DNA of 64,000 nucleotides from Aerococcus sp. 1KP-2016 (GTDB taxonomy: Bacteria; Bacillota; Bacilli; Lactobacillales; Aerococcaceae), in NCBI RefSeq assembly GCF_002252085.1, contig NZ_NEEY01000006.1, positions 1-64,000 of the forward strand, given 5' to 3'. Each line of letters opens with the position of its first letter. Within the stretch, counting starts at the first letter, position 1. Of the stretch, positions 29,113-37,932 are shown piece after piece. Under the pieces are notes generated by a model. It ran no database searches. It worked only from the letters and a program-made list of their open reading frames with translations, and was not told the origin of the DNA. A program made the translations under genes and the position numbers.

Positions 29113-30351
29113 ATGTTTAAAAAACCTAATTTATTGGTACAGATACTCATAGTTGCCATTTTAGGTATCGCCGTTGGGTACTTTTTCCCAGGCATCAGTA
29201 GTCATTTTGGTATGCTGGGAGATCTCTTTATGAACCTCATCCAAATGCTCGTCGTGCCACTCGTTTTTCCATTAATTGTCTTATCAGTGGTAGAAATCGG
29301 TGGTGGGAATCAACTAGGAAAGGTCATCTTTAAGGCGATTGGCTACTTTTTCCTCGTAACCACCTTTTTGATCGGCTTGACCTTGGTATTTGGTAGACTA
29401 GTGAATGTTGGTGGTGATGTTGCACTTGGTGAAATCTCTACCGAATCACTTGATGGGATTGCGACTGGGATTAACTTACAAGATTTCATCTTGAGTATTA
29501 TTCCAAGCAATATCTTTCAAACTTTAGCTGATGGTAGCTTATTGCCAATTATTTTCTTTGCTATTTTCCTCGGTATAGGCCTAATCGCAATTGGTGATGA
29601 AGCAAAGCCAGTTATCTCTTTCTTTAATTCTTGGAAAACGGCCATCTTTAAAATGGTTGACTATGCCATACAATTTGCACCAATCGGGGTTTTCGGATTC
29701 CTAGCCTATGACGTTGCAATATATGGAATTTCAGGTATTTCTTCTGTATTCAGTTTTCTATTTTGGCTATACATCGCATACCTAACAGCCGCCTTAGTAA
29801 TCTATCCCATCATTGCTTACTGTTTCGGGGTATCCTATATTTCATTATTTAAATCCATCTCTGACTTGAGCTTTATCGCCTTTATTACAGGCGGTTCAAG
29901 CGTTGTATTACCTTCACTTATCGAACGCTTAGAAGAAAATAAAGTCCCAAAAGTGATCTCATCTGGCGTAACGTGCCTAGGCTACACACTAAATCTAGGT
30001 GGTGCAGCAATCTATGTATCTTTAGCTATTTCCTTTATAATGAACATATATGATGCTTCATTAACAATTTCTGATTTTGTCGTTTTAGTAGTATTTCTTA
30101 CTTTTATTACTAAAACAATCGCTACAGTACCATCAGGGGCCATTGTCGTGCTTCTTGCTACTGCAAACCAATTAGGCTTACCATCTGAAGCAGTTGCCTT
30201 ACTGGTATCCATTGATTTCTTCGCAAATGCAGGTAGAACAGCCTTAAATGTGGTTGGAAATGCTTTAGCAGCGACTATTATTGCCAAAACAGAAGGCGCA
30301 AAATTGCCAGTATTCACTAAAATTAAAAAGAAAGAAGGCGCAACAATTTGA
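29113..30351 (+). CDS. Dicarboxylate/amino acid:cation symporter (DAACS family)
   Basis: This 412-residue secondary transporter of the GltP/DctA family imports glutamate, aspartate or C4-dicarboxylates with sodium or protons. It has eight or so membrane helices and two re-entrant hairpins. The first hairpin region FITGGSSVVLPSLIERL lies in the second half of the protein. The family's NMDGT motif is replaced by the divergent stretch NLGGAAIYVSLA, so the substrate may differ from the classical one. ATG 29113 was chosen over 29095, which overlaps GGAGGA. The stop codon overlaps the start of the ATP-grasp gene by 4 bases. Confidence 0.85.
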   Translation: MFKKPNLLVQILIVAILGIAVGYFFPGISSHFGMLGDLFMNLIQMLVVPLVFPLIVLSVVEIGGGNQLGKVIFKAIGYFFLVTTFLIGLTLVFGRLVNVGGDVALGEISTESLDGIATGINLQDFILSIIPSNIFQTLADGSLLPIIFFAIFLGIGLIAIGDEAKPVISFFNSWKTAIFKMVDYAIQFAPIGVFGFLAYDVAIYGISGISSVFSFLFWLYIAYLTAALVIYPIIAYCFGVSYISLFKSISDLSFIAFITGGSSVVLPSLIERLEENKVPKVISSGVTCLGYTLNLGGAAIYVSLAISFIMNIYDASLTISDFVVLVVFLTFITKTIATVPSGAIVVLLATANQLGLPSEAVALLVSIDFFANAGRTALNVVGNALAATIIAKTEGAKLPVFTKIKKKEGATI

Positions 30352-31280
30352 CCGACAAGAAAGTATATATCATCCACGAAAACGATGATTGGACAAAACA
30401 TTTAACTAGACGACTAGACCAACTGTCTATTCCTTATGACACTTGGTTTCTAGACACAGGGCTAGTAGACATTCAAGATACACCACCAGCAGGCGTTTTC
30501 TATAACCGGATTTCTGCTTCTTCACACACAAGAGACCACCGCTATGCACCTGAATTAACTAGCCAAGTTTTACCATGGTTAGAAAGCCATCAGGCCAGCG
30601 TGGTGAATGGTAGTCGCGCAATTGAACTTGAAGTCAGCAAGATTAAGCAGTATTTAGCCTTACAAAAAGCAGGTATCCAAACGCCTAAAACGATTGCTGC
30701 AGTTGGTAAAGAAGAAATTATCCAAGCAGCTAAAAAACTCGATACTTTCCCATTTATTATTAAACACAACCGGGCAGGTAAAGGGCTTGGGGTAAACCTA
30801 TTTGACCGAATTGAAGAGCTAGAAGACTATGTTAATAGTGATTTCTTTGAAGATTCAGTTGATGGGATTAGTTTACTTCAAGCCTACGTTAAGCCAGTAA
30901 ATGGTAGGGTATACCGGTCAGAATTTATTGGTGGTAAATTCCATTATGTCGTCAGCATCGATTCTTCAGACGGTTTTGAATTGTGCCCAGCAGATAACTG
31001 CCAAATTCCAAGTGAAGGGCAGGTCCAATCTACACCGGATAAATTCCAAATCGTTGAGGGGGTATTAAGCAAAGAAGTAATTCATAAGATTGAAAACTTC
31101 CTAAAAGTAGAAAATATCCAGGTAGCAGCAGTAGAATTTATTGTAACGGCAGACGGACAAAAATGGGCTTACGACGTTAACACCAATACAAATTATAATG
31201 CGGACGCAGAAGAAGTTGCACAAAAATTTGGCATGCTAGCACTAGCTGAATATCTTGGTGACTTATTAGCGAGAGTGTAA
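30348..31280 (+). CDS. ATP-grasp ligase, RimK-like
   Basis: This 310-residue protein has the ATP-grasp fold and forms an amide or thioester bond through an acyl phosphate. The N-terminal preATP-grasp region starts KKVYIIHENDDW. The ATP-binding lysines lie in FPFIIKHNRAGKGLGV (about 134-149). The metal-binding acidic residues are in AAVEFIVTADGQKWAYDVNTNTNYNA (quoted in part: AVEFIVT and YDVNTNTNYN). The start is TTG inside the TTGA overlap with the symporter stop, so translation is coupled. RimK-type enzymes add glutamate or other amino acids. With the neighbour being an acidic amino acid or dicarboxylate symporter, ligation of the imported compound is a natural hypothesis. Confidence 0.8.
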   Translation: MTDKKVYIIHENDDWTKHLTRRLDQLSIPYDTWFLDTGLVDIQDTPPAGVFYNRISASSHTRDHRYAPELTSQVLPWLESHQASVVNGSRAIELEVSKIKQYLALQKAGIQTPKTIAAVGKEEIIQAAKKLDTFPFIIKHNRAGKGLGVNLFDRIEELEDYVNSDFFEDSVDGISLLQAYVKPVNGRVYRSEFIGGKFHYVVSIDSSDGFELCPADNCQIPSEGQVQSTPDKFQIVEGVLSKEVIHKIENFLKVENIQVAAVEFIVTADGQKWAYDVNTNTNYNADAEEVAQKFGMLALAEYLGDLLARV

Positions 31281-31303
31281 ACAAATACAGATAGCAAATG
31301 AAT

Positions 31304-31378
31304 ATACTTTCTATGTCTGCTAATTACCCTTAGCGGACATAGAAGGAGGTAAAAATAGCCCTCTCAATAGGAAAGTAT
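31304..31378. repeat. Nested inverted repeats after the ATP-grasp gene
   Basis: TTCTATGTCTGCTAA (31309-31323) pairs with TTAGCGGACATAGAA (31330-31344), 15 bases with one T.G pair. An outer pair ATACTTTC (31304-31311) and GAAAGTAT (31371-31378) encloses it. It lacks a T run and is separate from the terminator at 31432. Confidence 0.6.
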
Positions 31379-31431
31379 AAAAAAGACTATTATAGCAAGC
31401 TTTTAAACCATTATTCAATTATCCAAATATA

Positions 31432-31468
31432 AAAGCCCCCTCAGTTGACTATTAAAAGAGGGGGCTTT
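31432..31468. terminator. Bidirectional terminator between ATP-grasp and recombinase genes
   Basis: AAAGCCCCCTC (31432-31442) pairs perfectly with GAGGGGGCTTT (31458-31468). Confidence 0.9.
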
Positions 31469-31471
31469 GGT

Positions 31472-32536
31472 TTATTCTGATTCAGGTTTTTTGCTTAAAA
31501 CTTCATCCATTTTTAGAATTTTTGACTGGTCAATCAGGTCTTCAATGAGCTGACTAGATGTGTTTAAATCTTCATTTAAATCTTGTGCGTAGATTTCTGT
31601 AGTGCGAACACTTGAATGTCTCAACATTTTCTGGGTTTCTCGTAAGTTACCACCGTTAATAAGGCTTAGTGTAGCTGCAGTATGCCTTAAACTATGTGGT
31701 GTAATCTTGGATGAATGAATACCCACGGCTTCATAAGCGGCAGAAATAAGCCTAGAAATCGATCTGGTAGACATTCGTCCGCCTTTATTACGATTGCCAT
31801 GAGAAGCAAATAAAGGCGCTAAGTCACTATTAATCATGTAACCTTGGTTTTCTCTAAAATTCGTATAATCTCTGATAACTTCCTTAGTTTTACGCGGAAT
31901 AATGACAAATTCATCTTTTTCTCGACGTCCTTTACCTTGTACATAGATAACAGTATTCATACCACGACGTTGGATATCTTCAAAATTCGCACGACTCAGC
32001 TCAATTGTACGTAATCCAGTGGTAACAGCAAGTAGTACAATTGCATAATCACGCTTGCCAACAAGTGTATCGTTACCAGCGCTTAAATAAGCTAATAACT
32101 TTTCAACATCTTCAATATCTAAGGCATCTTTAGCATGACCATGTGGGACTGGTATATTATTATTCGCACGTTGAACAATATTTTCATATAATTGCTCACG
32201 TTCTAACCATTTAAAAAACTGATTGAGCATGTTACGGTAAGATTTAATTGTACGATCCTTATAGCGAAATTGATCCAAAGCGCGTCGTTGTTGATCAGAT
32301 AACTCATCATAATCAATATCATTGATCATGATATGTGTCTGGCTAGGTTGATTAATTAAGTCGTCGAAATAACGTTCGACATCATGATATGTAGGATTAA
32401 CGATTGATAACTTCTTGAGATAAGTTAAAAAGGGTCGAATGTTTTTTAAATAAGATTCCTTTGTTTTGGATTGCTTCTGAGCTAAATAAGCAGCGTAACG
32501 TTCATAGAAATCATCTGGATTGAATTCTTGGTTCAT
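31472..32536 (-). CDS. Tyrosine recombinase/integrase, stand-alone
   Basis: This 354-residue phage-integrase-family recombinase has an N-terminal SAM-like core-binding domain (about 10-125) and a catalytic domain with Arg in TTGLRTIELS. It also has HSLRH and, in the last box, LRHSSVRTTEIYAQ with the nucleophile Tyr. It is larger than the XerC of this window (46744-47676). The size recalls XerS, the single chromosome-dimer recombinase of streptococci, but a separate XerC here argues against that. No excisionase, phage or transposon gene is adjacent. ATG 32536 follows TAAGGAG. The upstream in-frame start at 32560 has no such site. Its target is unknown. Confidence 0.8.
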   Translation of the reverse strand: MNQEFNPDDFYERYAAYLAQKQSKTKESYLKNIRPFLTYLKKLSIVNPTYHDVERYFDDLINQPSQTHIMINDIDYDELSDQQRRALDQFRYKDRTIKSYRNMLNQFFKWLEREQLYENIVQRANNNIPVPHGHAKDALDIEDVEKLLAYLSAGNDTLVGKRDYAIVLLAVTTGLRTIELSRANFEDIQRRGMNTVIYVQGKGRREKDEFVIIPRKTKEVIRDYTNFRENQGYMINSDLAPLFASHGNRNKGGRMSTRSISRLISAAYEAVGIHSSKITPHSLRHTAATLSLINGGNLRETQKMLRHSSVRTTEIYAQDLNEDLNTSSQLIEDLIDQSKILKMDEVLSKKPESE

Positions 32537-32821
32537 AATAAAACTCCTTAGATGTAACATATATCATAGAATCCATTATACCAAACATATGTTCCTAAAT
32601 GTGATAAATATTGTTGGGTAAAGCTACGCTTTAACGTTTGTATATTTTAGTTTACATAACATATATTATTTAAAGCTAAGCCTATATGAAAAAACAGCCT
32701 CTATGTCCCTCTTTAATAACCTACCCCTATCAATCGCTAGCAATAATTTGTATTAGTCATCAATTACTTACCGTGGTAAAATAAAATGGTATTACCATAT
32801 TGATATGTTAGGAAGATTTTA
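32537..32821. other. AT-rich spacer between recombinase and acetyltransferase
   Basis: No gene is visible. Close to the right end are two palindromes built from the same half-sites: TTACCGTGGTAA (32769-32780) and ATGGTATTACCAT (32786-32798). They lie just before the acetyltransferase start. Confidence 0.5.
32769..32798. promoter_or_regulatory. Operator-like double palindrome before the GNAT gene
   Basis: TTACC-GT-GGTAA and ATGGTA-T-TACCAT share the half-site TACC/GGTA and are 5 bases apart. This layout suggests a dimeric repressor site controlling the acetyltransferase. The regulator is unknown. Confidence 0.4.
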
Positions 32822-33370
32822 ATGACAGAAATAATTACAAACGCACCAACTATTACTGCTGACCAAGTTAACATTCGTGAAGCTGTCTTATCAGATGCTC
32901 CTGTATTAACTGATATTTATAACTATTATATTCAAACAACAACTTATTCATTTAGAATTGACCTAACTGATGTCTCTTTAAAGGAAGAACAAATTAAGGA
33001 ACGTCAAGGCACGAATCCTTTCCTAGTTGCAACATTTAATGATAAAGTCATTGGTTATGCTTATACGAGCGACGCTGGATCTTATGAAGGCTATAATCCT
33101 ACAAAAGAGATTTCAATCTATCTCGACCCACATGTTAAAGCTCATGGTATTGGCGGTAAGCTATATCATGCCTTAGAGGATGAAATTTTAGCAAATTACC
33201 CTGCTATTTATAAAATAATTTCACTTGTTACAGGGACTAATGAAACTTCTTTGAAATTCCACCAAAAACATGGTTTCACTGAATATGGTCGTTGTAAAAA
33301 CATGGGTTATAAATTTGATCAATGGCTAGATGTAGTCTATTTAGAAAAAAACATCCGCCCCATTCACTAA
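32822..33370 (+). CDS. GNAT family N-acetyltransferase, phosphinothricin/methionine sulfoximine type
   Basis: This 182-residue acetyltransferase of the PAT/Bar/YncA group uses acetyl-CoA to acetylate amino groups of small amino acid analogues. Conserved features are VNIREAVLSDAPVLTDIYNYY near the start (quoted in part: IREAVLSDAPVLTDIYN) and the paired sheet EISIYLDPHVKAHGIGGKLY. The latter contains the acetyl-CoA loop (HGIGGKL; Q/RxxGxG/A-like). SLKFHQKHGF follows. AGGAAG lies upstream. It could detoxify glufosinate-like compounds or methionine sulfoximine. It is monocistronic and converges on glpF. Confidence 0.82.
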   Translation: MTEIITNAPTITADQVNIREAVLSDAPVLTDIYNYYIQTTTYSFRIDLTDVSLKEEQIKERQGTNPFLVATFNDKVIGYAYTSDAGSYEGYNPTKEISIYLDPHVKAHGIGGKLYHALEDEILANYPAIYKIISLVTGTNETSLKFHQKHGFTEYGRCKNMGYKFDQWLDVVYLEKNIRPIH

Positions 33371-33382
33371 AATTTGCATAAT

Positions 33383-33419
33383 AAAACGCGCCATCCTTTT
33401 TAAAGGCTGACGCGTTTTT
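33383..33419. terminator. Bidirectional terminator between GNAT and glpF
   Basis: AAAACGCG (33383-33390) pairs with CGCGTTTT (33411-33418). An inner CCTTT/AAAGG stem lies between the arms. Confidence 0.85.
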
Positions 33420-33432
33420 CATTATTTTAAAA

Positions 33433-34143
33433 TTATAATGGTAAGACTGTGTTGTATAATAATGCTGCAATTACAGCACCAATGATTGGACCTACAATTG
33501 GAATCCAAGCGTATGACCAGTTAGAGTCACCTTTGCCAGAAATTGGTAAGAATGCATGTGCAATACGAGGACCTAAGTCACGAGCTGGGTTGATTGCGTA
33601 ACCAGTAGGACCACCTAATGATAAACCTACTGCTGCTACAATAGCACCAACTAAGATTGGGTTTAAACCATCAGCTAATTGGTTAGCACCTAATGCCATA
33701 ACACCAATTACTAATACTGCTGTACCGATGATTTCAGTCACTAAGTTCCAAACAGTGTTTGGTACTTGTGGGCCAGTAGAGAAAGTACCTAAGATAGCAC
33801 CTTTATCTTCTGTTGCTTCAAATTGTTCGTGGTAAGCTAACCAAACTGTTACGGCACCTAAGATAGCACCTACCATTTGACCAGCGATGTAAGGAACAAC
33901 TTCGCCCCAAGCGAATGAACCGTTAACTGCAAACGCAATTGTTACGGCAGGGTTTAAATGCGCTGCTGATAAGAAACCAGAAGCGTAAACACCGATTGTA
34001 ACAGCGAAAGCCCAACCCATAGTGATTACAATCCAACCTGAATTGTGTGAATTTGATTTGTTTAAGTTAACACCTGCGTTAACCCCACAACCTAATAGTA
34101 CTAATAAGAAAGTACCGATTAATTCTCCGATAAAACCTTGCAT
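33433..34143 (-). CDS. glpF: Glycerol uptake facilitator
   Basis: This 236-residue aquaglyceroporin allows passive entry of glycerol. It has six membrane helices and two NPA boxes: HLNPAVT (about 60-66) and AINPARDLGPR (near 185-195). The Asp after the second box is typical of glycerol facilitators rather than water channels. It is the third gene of a glpK-glpO-glpF order. A minus-strand TATAAT at 34176-34181 suggests that it also has a promoter of its own. Confidence 0.93.
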   Translation of the reverse strand: MQGFIGELIGTFLLVLLGCGVNAGVNLNKSNSHNSGWIVITMGWAFAVTIGVYASGFLSAAHLNPAVTIAFAVNGSFAWGEVVPYIAGQMVGAILGAVTVWLAYHEQFEATEDKGAILGTFSTGPQVPNTVWNLVTEIIGTAVLVIGVMALGANQLADGLNPILVGAIVAAVGLSLGGPTGYAINPARDLGPRIAHAFLPISGKGDSNWSYAWIPIVGPIIGAVIAALLYNTVLPL

Positions 34144-34175
34144 TTTTCTTCCTCCTCAAAAAAATTTTAATCTTT

Positions 34176-34181
34176 ATTATA
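34176..34181 (-). promoter_or_regulatory. Internal promoter -10 box before glpF
   Basis: TATAAT on the minus strand lies 32 bases before the glpF start. The -35 region AAGACA (34199-34204) is only a moderate match at 17-base spacing. Confidence 0.45.
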
Positions 34182-34213
34182 CACTGAAATTGTACATATG
34201 TCTTTTAAAATGA

Positions 34214-36049
34214 CTATTTTAAATATTGTAATTCTGCTTTTGCAATTTCTTCGTCTAAAGCTTTCGCTTGAGCATCTGCAATGTCAGCATCTAAGTCTAG
34301 ATAGTCAACAATTACTTGGCGTACGCCATCTTTAACAGCAAGCATTTTATCGTGTTGGAATAACATTAAGGTTGTACGACGGGCAAAGAAGTCTAAAGGT
34401 GTATAAACGGCCTCTTCTTCGATTGCATATATTAAGCTAACTGCGATATCAATTGGTAAGTCGTATTTTTCAGCATAATCCTTGGCAACTGGTAAGTAAG
34501 CTAGTACACGGTACATATTTGAACCATATAATTTCGCTAATTTTAATGCATCTCCGTAAGCAAGACCACGTGCAGCACCAATATTGGCAAATTGGTCCAT
34601 TGCAGTATCATAAGCACTTGGATCAAATTGTCCACCAGACACAGGATATGTTGCTGATTGAACAAGCGTGAATGCTTTACCAGTAATAGCTGTTAAGGCA
34701 GGGATGACTTGTTCCATTGCCCCTTTAGCCATTTTACGGTAATCCGTTAATTTCCCGCCAGCTAAAGTGAATAAACCACTTGCTGATACAGATAAATCAG
34801 ATCCACGAGAAACGCTAGATGGGCTAGCATCACCACGTTCTGAAGTATTTGACGAAATACTTTGTAATTTATCTTCTACGGTAGCACGTTCTACTGTTTT
34901 ATCACCATAACCATCAAATAATGTAACCAATTCATCAAAGGTACGTTCTGACAAGCGACCTGAGTCACCACCATTGTAGTCAGATGCATTATTAGAATCA
35001 ATTAATGGACGCAATCCTACCCAAGAAGCTTCAATGTCATTAATAGTTAAGCCCGCTTTAGGGAAACGATGGTTCACAACTTTTAACAAGTAGTCAACAT
35101 CTTCTTGCGTAACAGTTGGATGTTCAAAATCACCTGTATAATCAGTATCTGTTGTCCCAAAGTATGTTTTATTTTCTCTTGGTAATACGAATACCATACG
35201 ACCATCTTGTTCACCTGTATCAAAATAAATTGGTTGAGAAACGTCTAATTTTGCACGGTCAACAACAAAGTGAACACCTTTTGTTGGGCGCATTTGTGCC
35301 GGTTTATCATCTTCACCATCCAATTGACGAATTGTATCTGACCAAGGACCAGTTGTATTGATGACAATATGTGCTTTGACAGTAAAAGTTTCACCAGATA
35401 GTTTATCTTCAACTTGAACAGCCACAATTTTGCCATTTTCGTACTCGAAACCTGTTACTTTAGCGTGACTTAATAAGTCAGCACCATCATCGTTGGCTTG
35501 TTTAATATTTTCGATAACTAAACGGGCGTCATTATTATTAAAGTCTAAGTATTTCCCACCACCGATTAATCCTTCTTGCATTAAATCAGGTTGACGTTCT
35601 AACACTTCTTCTTTACTCAACATTTCATTTGCATATTTAGTATCTTTCACACCAGCTAATGAATCATAGATATCCATCGCAATTTGTAATCGTAATGGAT
35701 TAAATGTTACTTTTGGTTCATCATACAAGGGCATCAACATTGGATCAGGTTGTGGAATGTGTGGTGCAATGTTATGTACTGTTGCACGTTCTGTCACGGT
35801 ATCTGATACTACTTCTAAATCAAAGTTTTTCAGGTAACGAATACCACCGTGGACTAATTTTGTTGAACGACTTGATGTTCCTTCTGCAAAATCTTGCATA
35901 TCTACTAAGGCTGTTTTTAATCCTGAGGCTGCTGCTTGAATAGCCACCCCAGCACCTGTAATACCCCCACCGATAATGAACAAATCGTATTGGTTTTCTT
36001 TTAATGCTTCAATTGTTGCTTGTCTACTTTTATAAGATAATTTTGACAT
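34214..36049 (-). CDS. glpO: Alpha-glycerophosphate oxidase
   Basis: This FAD enzyme of 611 residues oxidises glycerol 3-phosphate to dihydroxyacetone phosphate. In Lactobacillales it uses oxygen directly and makes H2O2. The FAD-binding GGGITGAGVAIQAAASGLKT (about 26-45) is at the N-terminus. The substrate/flavin region includes SSRSTKLVHGGIRYLKNFD (about 60-78) and TDTDYTGDFEHP. The insert of about 50 residues rich in Ser and Asp (around 380-420) is characteristic of the streptococcal/enterococcal GlpO compared with bacterial GlpD. It lies between glpK and glpF in the usual operon. Confidence 0.92.
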   Translation of the reverse strand: MSKLSYKSRQATIEALKENQYDLFIIGGGITGAGVAIQAAASGLKTALVDMQDFAEGTSSRSTKLVHGGIRYLKNFDLEVVSDTVTERATVHNIAPHIPQPDPMLMPLYDEPKVTFNPLRLQIAMDIYDSLAGVKDTKYANEMLSKEEVLERQPDLMQEGLIGGGKYLDFNNNDARLVIENIKQANDDGADLLSHAKVTGFEYENGKIVAVQVEDKLSGETFTVKAHIVINTTGPWSDTIRQLDGEDDKPAQMRPTKGVHFVVDRAKLDVSQPIYFDTGEQDGRMVFVLPRENKTYFGTTDTDYTGDFEHPTVTQEDVDYLLKVVNHRFPKAGLTINDIEASWVGLRPLIDSNNASDYNGGDSGRLSERTFDELVTLFDGYGDKTVERATVEDKLQSISSNTSERGDASPSSVSRGSDLSVSASGLFTLAGGKLTDYRKMAKGAMEQVIPALTAITGKAFTLVQSATYPVSGGQFDPSAYDTAMDQFANIGAARGLAYGDALKLAKLYGSNMYRVLAYLPVAKDYAEKYDLPIDIAVSLIYAIEEEAVYTPLDFFARRTTLMLFQHDKMLAVKDGVRQVIVDYLDLDADIADAQAKALDEEIAKAELQYLK

Positions 36050-36073
36050 ATTTTGTCACTCCTCCTGGTCGTA

Positions 36074-37609
36074 CTAATCCTTGTCTTCTGTTTCTTCCTC
36101 GTTAAAGTATTGAGAGTAAGCACGTGTTGCACGAACAGCATTTACCCAACCACCGTATAAGCGTTTTTTCTTAGAGTCATTCATTTTTGGTTCAAATGTT
36201 TGGGCTGGTTTGTTAAATGATTTTAATTCATCAATGTCTTTCCAGTATCCAACAGCTAAACCAGCGAAGAATGCTGCACCTAATGCAGTAGTTTCAAGGT
36301 TTGCAGCACGAGCAATTTCAATACCTGTGATGTCTGATTGGAATTGCATTAAGTATCCATTCATTGCAGCACCACCATCAACTTTTAATAAAGGTACATC
36401 AATGCCTGTATCTTTCTTCATTGTATCAGTAATGTCACAAACTTGGTAAGCGATTGATTGTAAGGTAGCTTTGACGAAGTCAGCTTTTGTTGTACCACGT
36501 GTAATACCGAACGCTGCACCACGAGCATCTGAATCCCAGTATGGTGCACCCAAACCAGTAAATGCAGGTACTAAGTATACTTCATCCTCATTTTGAGATT
36601 GATTTGCTAACGCTTCAGATTCAGCCGCATTTCCAATTAATTCAAGACCATCACGGATCCATTGAATAGCAGAACCAGCAACGAATACCGAACCTTCTAG
36701 TGCATATGTTACTTCATCATTCATCACATAGCCTACAGTAGTTAATAAGTTATTTTTAGAGATTTTTAATTCATTACCAGCATTCATAACGATGAATGCA
36801 CCAGTACCATAAGTAGATTTCACAGTACCTTGTTCTGTTGCTAATTGTCCAAATAACGCCCCTTGTTGGTCACCAACCATACCAGAAATTGGTACTTCAT
36901 GGCCGTAGAAATGGAAGCCAACTGTATGACCGTATACTTCAGAGTTTGAACGAATTTCAGGTAACATTACTTTTGGAATGTTCAATAGACGTAACATTTC
37001 GTCATCCCATTCAAGTGTCGAGATATTCATTAACATGGTACGTGACGCATTTGAATAATCTGTTACGTGCACTTCACCGTTTGTTAGTTTCCATAACAAC
37101 CATGTATCGATTGTACCAAACAGTAATTCACCCTTTTCAGCTCGTTCTTGTGCACCCTCAACATGATCCAAAATCCAACGAATTTTAGTTGCTGAGAAGT
37201 AGGCATCTACCACAAGACCTGTCCGTTGTTGAATTTCGTCTTTCAAGCCTTGCTCAATTATGTTTTGGCTAATTGGCGCTGATTGACGAGATTGCCAAAC
37301 AATTGCATTATAAATCGGTCTACCCGTTTCTTTATCCCAAACAACTGTTGTTTCACGTTGATTGGTGATCCCAATACCTGCGATTTGATTTGGACGAACG
37401 CCACCTTCAATAAAAGCTCCGGCAATTACTGCTTGCACAGAATTCCAAATTTCATTGGCATTATGTTCAACCCAACCTGACTTAGGAAAGATTTGTTCGA
37501 ATTCTTTTTGACTACTCGCTATTGTCTCTGCCTTATGGTTATATATTACCGCACGGGAACTAGTAGTCCCTTGATCAATTGCCATAATGTATTTTTCTTG
37601 TTCACTCAT
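36074..37609 (-). CDS. glpK: Glycerol kinase
   Basis: This FGGY-family kinase of 511 residues makes glycerol 3-phosphate from glycerol and ATP. It starts [18 protein letters not shown] (ATP phosphate-1 motif, about 7-24). It has the glycerol-contacting region [26 protein letters not shown] in part ([10 protein letters not shown]), [13 protein letters not shown] and the FGGY signature near [19 protein letters not shown]. In enterococci and lactobacilli the enzyme is activated by phosphorylation of a His near residue 232 by HPr. The corresponding region [10 protein letters not shown] contains His residues. A cre site lies 37-51 bases before the start. Confidence 0.95.
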   Translation of the reverse strand: MSEQEKYIMAIDQGTTSSRAVIYNHKAETIASSQKEFEQIFPKSGWVEHNANEIWNSVQAVIAGAFIEGGVRPNQIAGIGITNQRETTVVWDKETGRPIYNAIVWQSRQSAPISQNIIEQGLKDEIQQRTGLVVDAYFSATKIRWILDHVEGAQERAEKGELLFGTIDTWLLWKLTNGEVHVTDYSNASRTMLMNISTLEWDDEMLRLLNIPKVMLPEIRSNSEVYGHTVGFHFYGHEVPISGMVGDQQGALFGQLATEQGTVKSTYGTGAFIVMNAGNELKISKNNLLTTVGYVMNDEVTYALEGSVFVAGSAIQWIRDGLELIGNAAESEALANQSQNEDEVYLVPAFTGLGAPYWDSDARGAAFGITRGTTKADFVKATLQSIAYQVCDITDTMKKDTGIDVPLLKVDGGAAMNGYLMQFQSDITGIEIARAANLETTALGAAFFAGLAVGYWKDIDELKSFNKPAQTFEPKMNDSKKKRLYGGWVNAVRATRAYSQYFNEEETEDKD

Positions 37610-37645
37610 GTAAAATCCTCCTAGAATTTAATCAAATCCAGTGCA

Positions 37646-37660
37646 ACTAAGCGCTTTCAT
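37646..37660 (-). promoter_or_regulatory. cre site before glpK
   Basis: On the minus strand ATGAAAGCGCTTAGT matches the catabolite-responsive consensus at 14 of 15 positions. CcpA-mediated repression of glycerol use by glucose is inferred. Confidence 0.7.
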
Positions 37661-37673
37661 TACAATGCAACTA

Positions 37674-37688
37674 TAACGCAAAGCGTTA
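37674..37688. promoter_or_regulatory. Palindrome TAACGC-AAA-GCGTTA before glpK
   Basis: This perfect 6-base inverted repeat has a 3-base centre, 14 bases upstream of the cre site. It may be an operator for a glycerol-specific regulator or a second, degenerate CcpA site. Confidence 0.4.
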
Positions 37689-37891
37689 CATATTCCACAA
37701 TTATCCTTGCAAAAAACAAAATTGGTTACATTGTATTTCAAAAATTCTTAAGATTAATTAACACAAATCCAATAAAAATACGATTCTTAGGAAGCGGATA
37801 CAAAAATGACAATGGATAAAGAAGTACATTTTTGTATATACAAGTTGTCAAGACACCTCTTATAACGGCTTTTGAAGCCATTAAAATTAAC

Positions 37892-37920
37892 AAAAAAGGA
37901 CTGACCGATCGGCCAATCCT
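37892..37920 (-). terminator. Terminator of ppaC
   Basis: AGGATTGGCC pairs with GGTCAGTCCT on the minus strand, with G.T pairs and a GATC loop. A T run follows. Confidence 0.8.
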
Positions 37921-37932
37921 CTCAAAAATTTA

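Larger units (their letters stand above)
37610..37932. other. Regulatory spacer between glpK and ppaC
   Basis: This spacer holds the glpK promoter region with a cre site (37646-37660) and an odd palindrome TAACGC-AAA-GCGTTA (37674-37688). It also holds the terminator of ppaC (37892-37920). The section 37700-37890 is AT-rich without a recognisable feature. Confidence 0.6.

Noticed and set aside
31472-32536. Prophage or integrative element marked by the recombinase
   Set aside because: All neighbours are ordinary chromosomal genes. No phage, relaxase, excisionase or tRNA attachment site is visible.
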